Shown here in pieces: positions 27,601 through 34,240 of a stretch of 64,000 bases of DNA. The DNA comes from an uncultured Parabacteroides sp. (GTDB lineage: Bacteria > Bacteroidota > Bacteroidia > Bacteroidales > Tannerellaceae): positions 62,001 through 126,000 of the forward strand of contig NZ_CABUOD010000004.1 in assembly GCF_902493135.1 (NCBI RefSeq). Reading direction: 5' to 3'. Within the stretch, counting starts at the first letter, position 1. Every line of letters begins with the position of its first letter. The notes beneath the pieces are model-generated. The model was not told the DNA's origin. It did not search any database and worked only from the letters and a program-made list of their open reading frames with translations. Made by a program: the position numbers and the translations under genes.

Positions 27601-28721
27601 AACTCTGCCACCAACGTATAACGATACGGGAACTCTGCCGACCATTTGTTAGGAGCCTTTACATTTAATAAGGCCTGCGAAGTTTGCGTCTGGCCGGGAT
27701 TTACGACATCTACTGTTGCCGAGGCCGCCACATTGTCGACCTTCGTGTTCTCATCCGAATACAGCTTATTGGCATACAGTGTATATTCCAACTTATATCC
27801 TTTAGCCGCTTTCTTATCCAGGTTCCGCACATCGGCCGAGATTTCCAGTGAGCCATCCGTATAAGCAGCATCCAGATCAGGAGTCACGATCAGGTCGCGA
27901 ACGTGTACTTTCGGAACTGAATAAAGAGCGACCGTCCGGAAGATACCCGGCAGGCGGAACATATCCTGTGCTTCCAGGAAAGAACCGTCTGAGCTACGAT
28001 AAACTTCCGCAGCCACAACATTTGTCCCTTTACGAAGATAAGGCGTAATATTAAAATTTGCCGTATTGCGGGAATTTTTGGAAAAACCGACATATCTACC
28101 GTTGATCCAGAGATAGAAGAAAGAGTCGACTCCATCAAAGCTGATAAAGACTTCGCGTCCGTCCCAATCCTGCGGAATTTCGAAATCACGACGGAAAGAA
28201 CCGACTTCATTCCGGTGCTTGTAAGTCGTCCAGTTTGTCGGCGGAGTACGCGTCACGCCCCCGCGCCAGTCGTCAACCGCCACTTTATGTTGGAAGATAA
28301 CCGGCTGGTTCACATAGATCGGAACTCCATATTTCAAACTTCCGTCTTTCTGGATGCCATAGATATTCCAACTGGAAGGAACCGGGATATTATCCCAGCC
28401 GGACGCATCGAATTCATTCTTATAAAAATCTTTCGGACGTGCATCAGGATCAGGCGCCCAATTAAATTTCCAATCCCCATTCAATGATTGCCAGAATGTG
28501 CTGTTCTCAGGCAACACCTTACGGGCGCTTTCCACATCCTGGAAAGGGAAAATATAAGCATGCGGTTGTTCTTTGTTCAGAGCCAGATTCTCAGGAGACT
28601 CCCACTCTTTGCCGGTCGGCGCTTCCACCGGTCCGTAACTAAATCCCCCAAGCGGCAATTGATCAGCCATGCCATAAAAAGAAGCACAGCAAAGCGCTAA
28701 GGCTAATGAGATTTTTTTCAT
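24699..28721 (-). CDS. Glycoside hydrolase family 2 beta-galactosidase with C-terminal discoidin-like domain
   Basis: 1340 residues from the ATG at 28719-28721 (MKKISLALALCC; the ATG at 28730 is also possible). A signal peptide (to about FYGMADQ) sends it to the periplasm or surface. Domains: GH2 sugar-binding and Ig-like domains, LacZ-type TIM barrel with acid/base Glu533 in SLGNEAGPG and nucleophile Glu596 in SEYAHSMGN, the LacZ small-chain domain (WFEHGLHNLQH, YYGRGPIDNYADR), and a chitobiase-like C-terminal segment plus an F5/8 type C (discoidin) carbohydrate-binding domain over the last about 145 residues. It hydrolyses terminal beta-galactosides. No SusC/SusD or other glycan-locus genes adjoin it. 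Confidence 0.9.
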   Translation of the reverse strand: MKKISLALALCCASFYGMADQLPLGGFSYGPVEAPTGKEWESPENLALNKEQPHAYIFPFQDVESARKVLPENSTFWQSLNGDWKFNWAPDPDARPKDFYKNEFDASGWDNIPVPSSWNIYGIQKDGSLKYGVPIYVNQPVIFQHKVAVDDWRGGVTRTPPTNWTTYKHRNEVGSFRRDFEIPQDWDGREVFISFDGVDSFFYLWINGRYVGFSKNSRNTANFNITPYLRKGTNVVAAEVYRSSDGSFLEAQDMFRLPGIFRTVALYSVPKVHVRDLIVTPDLDAAYTDGSLEISADVRNLDKKAAKGYKLEYTLYANKLYSDENTKVDNVAASATVDVVNPGQTQTSQALLNVKAPNKWSAEFPYRYTLVAELKNAKGKTVETVSTIVGFRKVEIKDTPAEEDEFGLAGRYYYINGKTVKLKGVNRHESNPAVGHAITRDMMEKEVMLMKRANINHVRNSHYPDDPYWYFLCNKYGLYLEDEANIESHEYYYGAASLSHPVEWKKAHVARVMEMVHANINNPSIVIWSLGNEAGPGENFVAAYDALKLVDKSRPVQYERNNDIVDMGSNQYPSIGWTRGAVKGDYDIKYPFHISEYAHSMGNACGNLVDYWEAIESTNFFCGGAIWDWVDQSMYNYDKKTGKRYLAYGGDFGDTPNDGQFVMNGIVFGDLEPKPQYYEVKKVYQHIDVKAVDASKGLFEIFNKYYFKDLSDYDVKWSLYENGNEIQSGWVNSVTIPARTRAKVTIPVPFDKLKNDSEYFVKVQFLLKENMPWAEKGFVMAEEQMLLKEATARPSINAVAASAGKVESDHSDASIKTVSGDNFVAKFDMEAGTIYSLAYGGKTIIADGHGPKLDALRAFTNNDNWFYSQWFEHGLHNLQHRATNSTVLERKDGTVVLAFTVESQAPNGAKIKGGTSTGKNSIEELTDKKFGENDFKFTTNQIWTVYPDGSIELQSSITSNRPSLVLPRLGYVMKVPQRYAAFTYYGRGPIDNYADRKSGQFIEQHKNTVAGEFVNFPKPQDMGNHEDVRWCALTDPNGEGAVFVATDRLSVSALQYSALDLILASHPYQLPVAGDTYLHLDAAVTGLGGNSCGQGGPLEQDRVFAGHHDMGFIIRPAGKDLTVTANVAPAGEKPLTIMRNRAGVVELSSARKDAVICYTIDGKGKAKEYTEAIPFRNGGIVKAWFKDNPKINATASFSKIESIQTEVIYTSSEESGYGDAKNLTDGDPNTIWHTMFSVTVAKYPHWVDLDAGEEKMIKGFSFLPRQDGSNGNIKDYSISVSQDGKNWGEPILKGTFENNLKEKKVLFDHPVKARYIRFTALSEQRGQDFASGAELLILAD

Positions 28722-28788
28722 GATGTTCATTTTAGGAATAATAGATTTTATTTGTGTATTCATTCTTTCAGACATGCCAAAATATCTA

Positions 28789-28796
28789 CAAATATA
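28789..28796 (-). promoter_or_regulatory. -7 box for the GH2 gene
   Basis: Minus-strand TATATTTG, 68-75 nt before the GH2 ATG, in the divergent region shared with the AAA/PD-(D/E)XK gene. The -33 element is not clear. Confidence 0.45.
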
Positions 28797-28827
28797 GGCA
28801 ATTAACACAGAATATGAAAGAAATAAG

Positions 28828-28835
28828 TATCTTTG
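28828..28835 (+). promoter_or_regulatory. -7 box for the AAA/PD-(D/E)XK gene
   Basis: TATCTTTG matches TAnnTTTG, 28-35 nt before the ATG at 28863. An in-frame TTG at 28833 overlaps the box and is rejected as start. Confidence 0.5.
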
Positions 28836-28862
28836 TATAGTAATATTCAAAAGCGGCCCAGT

Positions 28863-30413
28863 ATGAGCAACAAAATTTATCCTATCGGCATACAGAATTT
28901 TGAAAAGATTCGTAAAGACGGTTATTTCTATGTAGACAAAACGCCCTGGATTTACCAACTTGTCAAAACAGGCAGTTACTATTTCCTGAGCCGTCCACGC
29001 CGTTTCGGAAAAAGTTTGCTAATCTCGACACTCGAAGCCTATTTCCAGGGGAAAAAGGAACTTTTCGAAGGGTTGGCTATGGAAACATTAGAAAAAGATT
29101 GGATCAAATACCCGATCCTTCATATCGACCTGAACACACAAAAATACGATACTCCGGAAAGTTTGGAAGACAAGCTCAACGGTATTCTATACGAATGGGA
29201 ATGCCTTTACGGGAAATCTCCTGCCGAGAAATCCTTAGCCATGCGCTTCGAAGGCATCATCGAGCGGGTTTGCCGGAAAGAAGGACAACGGGTCGTGATT
29301 CTGGTCGACGAATATGACAAACCCATGTTGCAAGCGATCGGAAACGAAGAACTGCAAAAGAGTTTCCGTGAAACGCTGAAAGCCTTTTATGGAGCTTTAA
29401 AAAGTAAAGACGGTTGCATCAAGTTCGGAATGTTGACCGGAGTAACCAAATTCGGCAAAGTCAGTGTATTCAGTGACCTGAACAACCTGGATGACATTTC
29501 GATGCGGAAAGAATACGTGGAACTTTGCGGGATAAGCGAGCAGGAGCTTCATGATAACCTGAAAGAAGAACTCTACGAATTTGCGGATGCGCAAGACATG
29601 ACGTATGAGGAAATATGCAACAAATTGCAGGTTTATTACGATGGTTACCACTTCACCCACAACACTATCGGCATATACAACCCGTTCAGCCTCCTCAATG
29701 CTTTCAAATATAAAGAGTTTAACAGTTATTGGTTTGAGACGGGGACACCGACCTATTTAGTCACGCTCCTGAAGCAGCACCATTACGACTTGGAACGAAT
29801 GGCACACGAAGAGACAAGTGCCGATATTCTAAATAGCATAGATTCGACATCCACCAACCCGATTCCGGTTATTTACCAAAGCGGATATCTGACTATCAAG
29901 GGATATGACCGGGAATTCGGCATGTATCGCTTAGGTTTTCCCAATCAGGAAGTTGAAGAAGGTTTCATCCGTTTTTTGCTTCCCTTTTATGTACACATAA
30001 ACGCAGTCGAATCTCCATTTGAAATTCAAAAATTTGTCCACGAAGTGCGCTCAGGCGACTACAACTCTTTCTTCCGCCGCTTGCAAAGTTTCTTTTTCGA
30101 TACGCCTTATGAACTCGTTCGGGATCTGGAGCTGCATTACCAGAACGTTCTTTTTATTGTTTTCAAACTGGTCGGTTTCTACGTAAAAGCAGAATATCAC
30201 ACCAGTGAAGGACGCGTCGATCTCGTTTTACAGACCGACCAATTCATTTATATAATGGAATTCAAACTGGACGGGACCGCCGAAGAGGCTCTACAACAAA
30301 TCAATGATAAACATTATGCACAGCCTTTCGAGGCAGACTGTCGCAAACTGTTTAAGATCGGCATAAACTTCAATTCCAAAAGCCGGAATATCGAGAAATG
30401 GATTGTTGAATAG
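28863..30413 (+). CDS. AAA-ATPase-like protein with C-terminal PD-(D/E)XK nuclease domain
   Basis: 516 residues from the ATG at 28863. The N-terminal AAA_ATPase-like domain begins with YPIGIQNFEKIRKDGYFYVDKT and carries a P-loop-like SRPRRFGKS and a Walker-B-like VVILVDEYDKP. The C-terminal PD-(D/E)XK (DUF1703) nuclease motif is GRVDLVL ... IYIMEFK near residues 460-480, with Asp and ExK present. The family is abundant and expanded in Bacteroidales; its role is unproven, with mobile-element-like or defence functions having been suggested. A paralogue begins at 63661. A 22-bp dyad array lies 183 bp downstream. Confidence 0.88.
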   Translation: MSNKIYPIGIQNFEKIRKDGYFYVDKTPWIYQLVKTGSYYFLSRPRRFGKSLLISTLEAYFQGKKELFEGLAMETLEKDWIKYPILHIDLNTQKYDTPESLEDKLNGILYEWECLYGKSPAEKSLAMRFEGIIERVCRKEGQRVVILVDEYDKPMLQAIGNEELQKSFRETLKAFYGALKSKDGCIKFGMLTGVTKFGKVSVFSDLNNLDDISMRKEYVELCGISEQELHDNLKEELYEFADAQDMTYEEICNKLQVYYDGYHFTHNTIGIYNPFSLLNAFKYKEFNSYWFETGTPTYLVTLLKQHHYDLERMAHEETSADILNSIDSTSTNPIPVIYQSGYLTIKGYDREFGMYRLGFPNQEVEEGFIRFLLPFYVHINAVESPFEIQKFVHEVRSGDYNSFFRRLQSFFFDTPYELVRDLELHYQNVLFIVFKLVGFYVKAEYHTSEGRVDLVLQTDQFIYIMEFKLDGTAEEALQQINDKHYAQPFEADCRKLFKIGINFNSKSRNIEKWIVE

Positions 30414-30572
30414 TATTTCCCCGATGTAACTTATTCTATCCTCGCACTTCGACAATCCGTTTCCGGTTCAATACGGTAATCTTCAGGAAACAAGTACAAA
30501 GGTAAACGCCGTAACACACTGTCTTTTCTTAAAATAATCCACACTCCCGGTACATTTTCCTCCGATCTGTCG

Positions 30573-30580
30573 TATATTTG
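30573..30580 (+). promoter_or_regulatory. -7 box upstream of the dyad array and HU-like gene
   Basis: TATATTTG fits TAnnTTTG and predicts a transcript start near 30587, so the whole 30597-30684 array would lie in a 5' leader of about 175 nt. The -33 element is poor. Confidence 0.5.
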
Positions 30581-30596
30581 TAGCTCAACGATCTGC

Positions 30597-30684
30597 CTGT
30601 CGACAATTGTCAGCAAGCCTGCCGATAATTATCGACAAGTCTGCCGACAGTTGTCAACAGGCCTGCCGACGATTGTCGGCAGGC
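30597..30684. repeat. Dyad array A: four tandem 22-bp units
   Basis: Unit starts are 30597, 30619, 30641 and 30663, exactly 22 bp apart. Each unit has an imperfect dyad: CTGTCGACAATTGTCAGC, CTGCCGATAATTATCGAC, CTGCCGACAGTTGTCAAC and CTGCCGACGATTGTCGGC, followed by 4-5 nt (for example AAGC, AAGT, AGGC). Some bases change in both arms together (GACAATTGTC versus GATAATTATC), as expected if pairing or symmetry is selected. It lies in the probable leader of the HU-like gene. Confidence 0.85.
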
Positions 30685-30760
30685 AATTAGATGGGAAGGA
30701 AAAGCAAAACAACCGGAGGGTATTTCCGATTATCTGCCGGGTAATTAAACAATAGAAGCA

Positions 30761-31342
30761 ATGGCAATTAAATTCAGCGTACACAAAACTCCGCAACCGA
30801 ACGACAGGAAGGGGCAGCAACAAACACATGCACGGGCAATCGCACGCAGTACACAAAAAATGGATGATATCTGTGCTCTGGTCTGCGAACGGGGCTCTAT
30901 CTCATCGGCCGACGTCAAAGCCGTGCTCGACTCTTTCGTCTGGGTAATCGGACATTCGCTCAAATACGGGGATAACGTCGAGTTGGAAGGCTTGGGGCAC
31001 TTCTCTCCTTCCTTGCGTACGCAGAAATTGCCGGACGGCAGATCGGTCGTAAGACTCGACAACGTCAATTTCCGTTGTTCGGAAAAGCTGAAGAAAGAGC
31101 TGAAATCCGTCCAACTGGAAAAGGCAAAAACGGCTGCCGGCTATATGCCGGAGGAACGCAAGACGAAGATGCTGGAGCACCTGCACCACAATGAAAGCAT
31201 CACGACGATCACATATACCAAACTAAACGCCTGTTCTCGCTACCAGGCGACCGCCGACCTGAAAAAATATGTCGAAGAAGGACTCTTGTACCGAGTTGGC
31301 TCCAGCACGCATGTGACCTATTTGCTGGCGGAAAACAAATAA
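30761..31342 (+). CDS. HU-like DNA-binding protein with C-terminal winged-helix-like extension
   Basis: 193 residues. Residues about 1-120 are a Bacteroidota HU-like (HU-HIG) domain: MAIKFSVHKTPQP, GSISSADVKAVLDSFVWVIGHSLKYGDNVELEGLGHFSPSL and an RLDNVNFRCSEKLKKEL end. After about 130, ERKTKMLEHLHHNESITTITYTKL-type helices, then ACSRYQATADLKKYVEEGLLYRVGSSTHVTYLL, read like a winged helix-turn-helix, so this may be a site-selective regulator rather than a general nucleoid protein (inference). The gene follows dyad array A and is 13 nt upstream of the DUF4105 gene. Confidence 0.78.
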   Translation: MAIKFSVHKTPQPNDRKGQQQTHARAIARSTQKMDDICALVCERGSISSADVKAVLDSFVWVIGHSLKYGDNVELEGLGHFSPSLRTQKLPDGRSVVRLDNVNFRCSEKLKKELKSVQLEKAKTAAGYMPEERKTKMLEHLHHNESITTITYTKLNACSRYQATADLKKYVEEGLLYRVGSSTHVTYLLAENK

Positions 31343-31355
31343 TAACTTTCTGTGT

Positions 31356-32555
31356 ATGAAAAAATATATCTTTCTACTTTCTCTTCTAATCTCATCTATC
31401 TCGCTTCCGGCACAACAGCCGCAGCTCAGCAAAGATGCCGAGATCAGCTTATTGACTGTCTCGCCGTCGGAAGACGAAGTGTACACGGTCTACGGGCATA
31501 CGGCTTTGCGGGTAAGAGATGCGTCACAGAAGCTCGATGCCGTTTTCAACTACGGGATATTCGACTTCTCGAAGCCCAACTTCATCTACCGGTTTGCAAA
31601 AGGGGAAACCGATTACAGGCTGGCAGCGCAATACACGCGCGACTTCCTGATCGAATACGAGATGCGGGGGAGCGAAGTCACCGAACAAATCCTGGATATC
31701 GATTCCACCGGAAAAGCACGGATATGGGAAGCCCTGCTGATCAATAACCGGCCGGAAAACCGTGTGTACCGCTACAATTTCTTTTTTGACAACTGCGCGA
31801 CCCGACCCGCCGCCATCATCGAAAAGCAGGCAGGAGGGAAAATAGATTACAACGCACCGTTCAAGCAGCAGACCTTCCGTGACCTGATCAACTATTGCAC
31901 CCGCAACAAGCCGTGGCTTACGTTCGGGTGCGACCTGGCACTGGGCAGCCCGACCGACCGGATTGCGACCATTCACGAAATGATGTTTCTTCCGCCTTAC
32001 CTGAAAGAAGCATTCGGGACAGCAACCATTACCGGCGCAGACGGTTCCCAAAAGGAATTGGTCAGCTCGACCGGCACACTGATCGAGGGACTTACCGATG
32101 AGGCAAGACCGGAGACAGGCTTCTTCACGCCGCTCGTCTGCTGCTGGGCTTTTTTCCTGCTCGTACTGGCCGTCACATTCATCGAGTGGCGCCGTAAAAC
32201 CTACTTCAGGATTGTCGATTGCCTCTTGTTTCTCATAGCCGGAATGGCTGGAGTCGTACTGTTTTTCCTGAGCTTCGTTTCGACCCATCCATGTGTTTGC
32301 CCGAATTGGAATATCATCTGGTTACAACCATTCGATCTGATAGCTGTTATTTTGTTTACAGTAAAAAAGTTAAGAAAGGTCGCATATTATTATCATTTTA
32401 TTAACTTTGCGGCGCTTACGCTGATGCTGGCTGGCTGGCATTTCATTCCGCAGCACTTAAATACAGCATTTATCCCGCTGGTAATGAGCCTTTGGCTACG
32501 TTCGGGATATGGCGTTTACAGAAAAATATGGAACATCGGGTACGAAAAATACTAA
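31356..32555 (+). CDS. DUF4105 family membrane protein
   Basis: 399 residues with a signal peptide (MKKYIFLLSLLISSISLPAQ), a periplasmic DUF4105 domain (about 25-230; TVYGHTALRVRD, YGIFDFSKPNFIYRFAKGE, YRYNFFFDNCATRPA with a conserved Asn-Cys pair) and a C-terminal part with about four to five transmembrane helices (258-275, 287-310, 325-340, 350-370). The His-Asn-Cys pattern suggests a papain-like or NlpC-like hydrolase fold, but activity is not established for the family. Its end overlaps the start of the next gene by 28 nt. Confidence 0.82.
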   Translation: MKKYIFLLSLLISSISLPAQQPQLSKDAEISLLTVSPSEDEVYTVYGHTALRVRDASQKLDAVFNYGIFDFSKPNFIYRFAKGETDYRLAAQYTRDFLIEYEMRGSEVTEQILDIDSTGKARIWEALLINNRPENRVYRYNFFFDNCATRPAAIIEKQAGGKIDYNAPFKQQTFRDLINYCTRNKPWLTFGCDLALGSPTDRIATIHEMMFLPPYLKEAFGTATITGADGSQKELVSSTGTLIEGLTDEARPETGFFTPLVCCWAFFLLVLAVTFIEWRRKTYFRIVDCLLFLIAGMAGVVLFFLSFVSTHPCVCPNWNIIWLQPFDLIAVILFTVKKLRKVAYYYHFINFAALTLMLAGWHFIPQHLNTAFIPLVMSLWLRSGYGVYRKIWNIGYEKY

Positions 32556-34129
32556 CATCGCTCATCGCAATTCTGGCAGCAACCAACCTGGAGGCTCAAC
32601 AAAGCACGCCCAAATTGGTGGTGTGCATCACAGTCGACCAATTGCGGGGCGATTACATAGAATATTTTTACAACACGTTCGGCGAGCGCGGTTTCAAGCG
32701 GTTGATGAATGAAGGGCTGGTGTATAACAACATCCGGTTCGAATTTTCCGATATCGACGAAGCCAGTGCGTTTGCAACCCTGTTCACCGGAAGCAACCCG
32801 AACTTCAACGGAGTATCGGGAAAAAACATCTTCGATTTCGATAAGGAAAGAGAAGTCTCGGTCTTGTACGACCCGGACTATCTCGGCAACTATACGAAAG
32901 AACATTATTCCCCCCGGAAACTGATCAGCTCCACAATCGGAGACGAACTGAAAATCGCCTCCAAAGGCAGAAGCGACGTATATGCCATTGCTCCTAACCC
33001 TGAAAGTGCAATCCTCTCCGCCGGACATGCGGCAAACGGCGCTTTCTGGATGGACGATTACAACGGCAAATGGGCGACGACGACCTATTATAAAGGACTT
33101 CCCTGGTATGTGGACCGCTACAACAACGGCCCGGAATCCCTGTCGGCGCGTTTGGAACAGATGACTTGGACGCCGTCTTTGTCACCGGACAAATTCAACG
33201 CATTCCCATATGTGCTGGATGAAATTCCCTTCAAATACACGTTCAAGGAAAATACGAACGAGTGTTTCTTCAACTTGAAGACCTCTCCTTTTATCAATAA
33301 GGAGATCAACCGCCTGGCGCTCCAATTCCTCGAATACGGGGCTTTCGGCACCCGTTCGTGTCCGGATATGCTTGCCATCACGTATTATGCTGGTAACTAT
33401 CGCGGCAATATGCACAAGGAATATACCCGCGAGATACAAGATACATACTACCAGTTAGATAAGGACCTGGAACAGTTGTTGGACAAGATCGACAAAAAGG
33501 TCGGGCTGAGCAACACACTGATCGTCTTTACCGGCTCGGGATATTATAAGAGCGAAGAAGAATATGCCGACGGCATGCAATTGACGAATGGCGAGTTCCA
33601 TCCGAAACGTTGTGTCGCCCTACTCAATATGTACCTGATGGCACTTTACGGCCAGCACACGAATTGGGTAAAAGGGTTCTACGACAATCAGATTTACTTG
33701 AACCGTAAAGCGATAGAAGATGCGAAACTGGAACTGACCGCCATACAGGAAAAAGCGGCCCAATTCCTGCGCGAGTTCAGCGGCGTGCAGTTCGTAGCGA
33801 CCGAGAACGTCCTCCGTACAGGCAACTGGAACGAGAAGACCTCCAAATACCTGCACGGTACGCATATTTCAAGCCGTGGAGACCTGATCATCGAGTTACA
33901 GCCCGGATGGACTATCAACAACGACGATCCGAAAGCGAAAGTAAAAGTAATACGAAATAATGCTGTTATAACCCCGCTGGTGTTTATGGGCAACGGTATC
34001 AAGCCGGAACATATCTACCGCGAAGTAAAAGCCACAGAGGTAGCCCCTACGGTAACCCATGTGCTGAGGATCAGGCCACCCAATGCCAGCAATTCTCTGC
34101 CGTTGACAGAACTCACAATTCCGCGGTAG
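32528..34129 (+). CDS. PafA-like alkaline-phosphatase homologue with degenerate active site
   Basis: 533 residues from the ATG at 32528 (MEHRVRKILT); signal peptide to about NLEAQ. The fold matches PafA-type phosphatases: VVCITVDQLRGDY (Asp37 retained), DMLAITYYAGNYRGN, DTYYQLDKDLEQLLDKID, TLIVFTGSGYY and TPLVFMGNGIKPE. At positions where PafA has metal ligands or nucleophile, this protein has Glu/Ala instead of the Thr in TxxGH, GN instead of GH, Asn instead of Asp in TDY, SG instead of the DH pair, and no terminal His. Only the first Asp remains. It is probably a non-catalytic periplasmic binding or scaffold protein. It overlaps the DUF4105 gene and lies 111 nt before secA. Confidence 0.82.
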   Translation: MEHRVRKILTSLIAILAATNLEAQQSTPKLVVCITVDQLRGDYIEYFYNTFGERGFKRLMNEGLVYNNIRFEFSDIDEASAFATLFTGSNPNFNGVSGKNIFDFDKEREVSVLYDPDYLGNYTKEHYSPRKLISSTIGDELKIASKGRSDVYAIAPNPESAILSAGHAANGAFWMDDYNGKWATTTYYKGLPWYVDRYNNGPESLSARLEQMTWTPSLSPDKFNAFPYVLDEIPFKYTFKENTNECFFNLKTSPFINKEINRLALQFLEYGAFGTRSCPDMLAITYYAGNYRGNMHKEYTREIQDTYYQLDKDLEQLLDKIDKKVGLSNTLIVFTGSGYYKSEEEYADGMQLTNGEFHPKRCVALLNMYLMALYGQHTNWVKGFYDNQIYLNRKAIEDAKLELTAIQEKAAQFLREFSGVQFVATENVLRTGNWNEKTSKYLHGTHISSRGDLIIELQPGWTINNDDPKAKVKVIRNNAVITPLVFMGNGIKPEHIYREVKATEVAPTVTHVLRIRPPNASNSLPLTELTIPR

Positions 34130-34240
34130 GAACGCAGGCGGTGCGTTTCTGCCACACCGCGCATTATACATATTATTATATCACCTACGGACGTACCGCC
34201 TACGTCCCGACTGACAGAAAATAAATAAAACAAATATATC

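Larger units (their letters stand above)
30414..30760 (+). other. 347-bp gap holding a promoter and dyad array before the HU-like gene
   Basis: No gene is supported. The left 160 bp shows no feature. TATATTTG at 30573-30580 is a good -7 box; four 22-bp dyads follow at 30597-30684, then about 76 bp of leader to the HU-like ATG at 30761. A 61-codon minus-strand reading frame (30431-30616) lacks an ATG and is not called. Confidence 0.6.

Noticed and set aside
28731..28958. N-terminal extension of the first GH2 protein
   Set aside because: It would cross the divergent promoter region and the start of the AAA/PD-(D/E)XK gene and would bury the signal peptide.
30431..30616. 61-codon minus-strand reading frame downstream of the AAA/PD-(D/E)XK gene
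   Set aside because: Begins with TTG inside dyad array A, contains no ATG, and has no promoter or family resemblance.
30597..30684. Possible CRISPR array
   Set aside because: Units are contiguous 22-bp dyads without 25-40-bp unique spacers, and no cas genes are present. The same holds for the arrays at 50441 and 63386.
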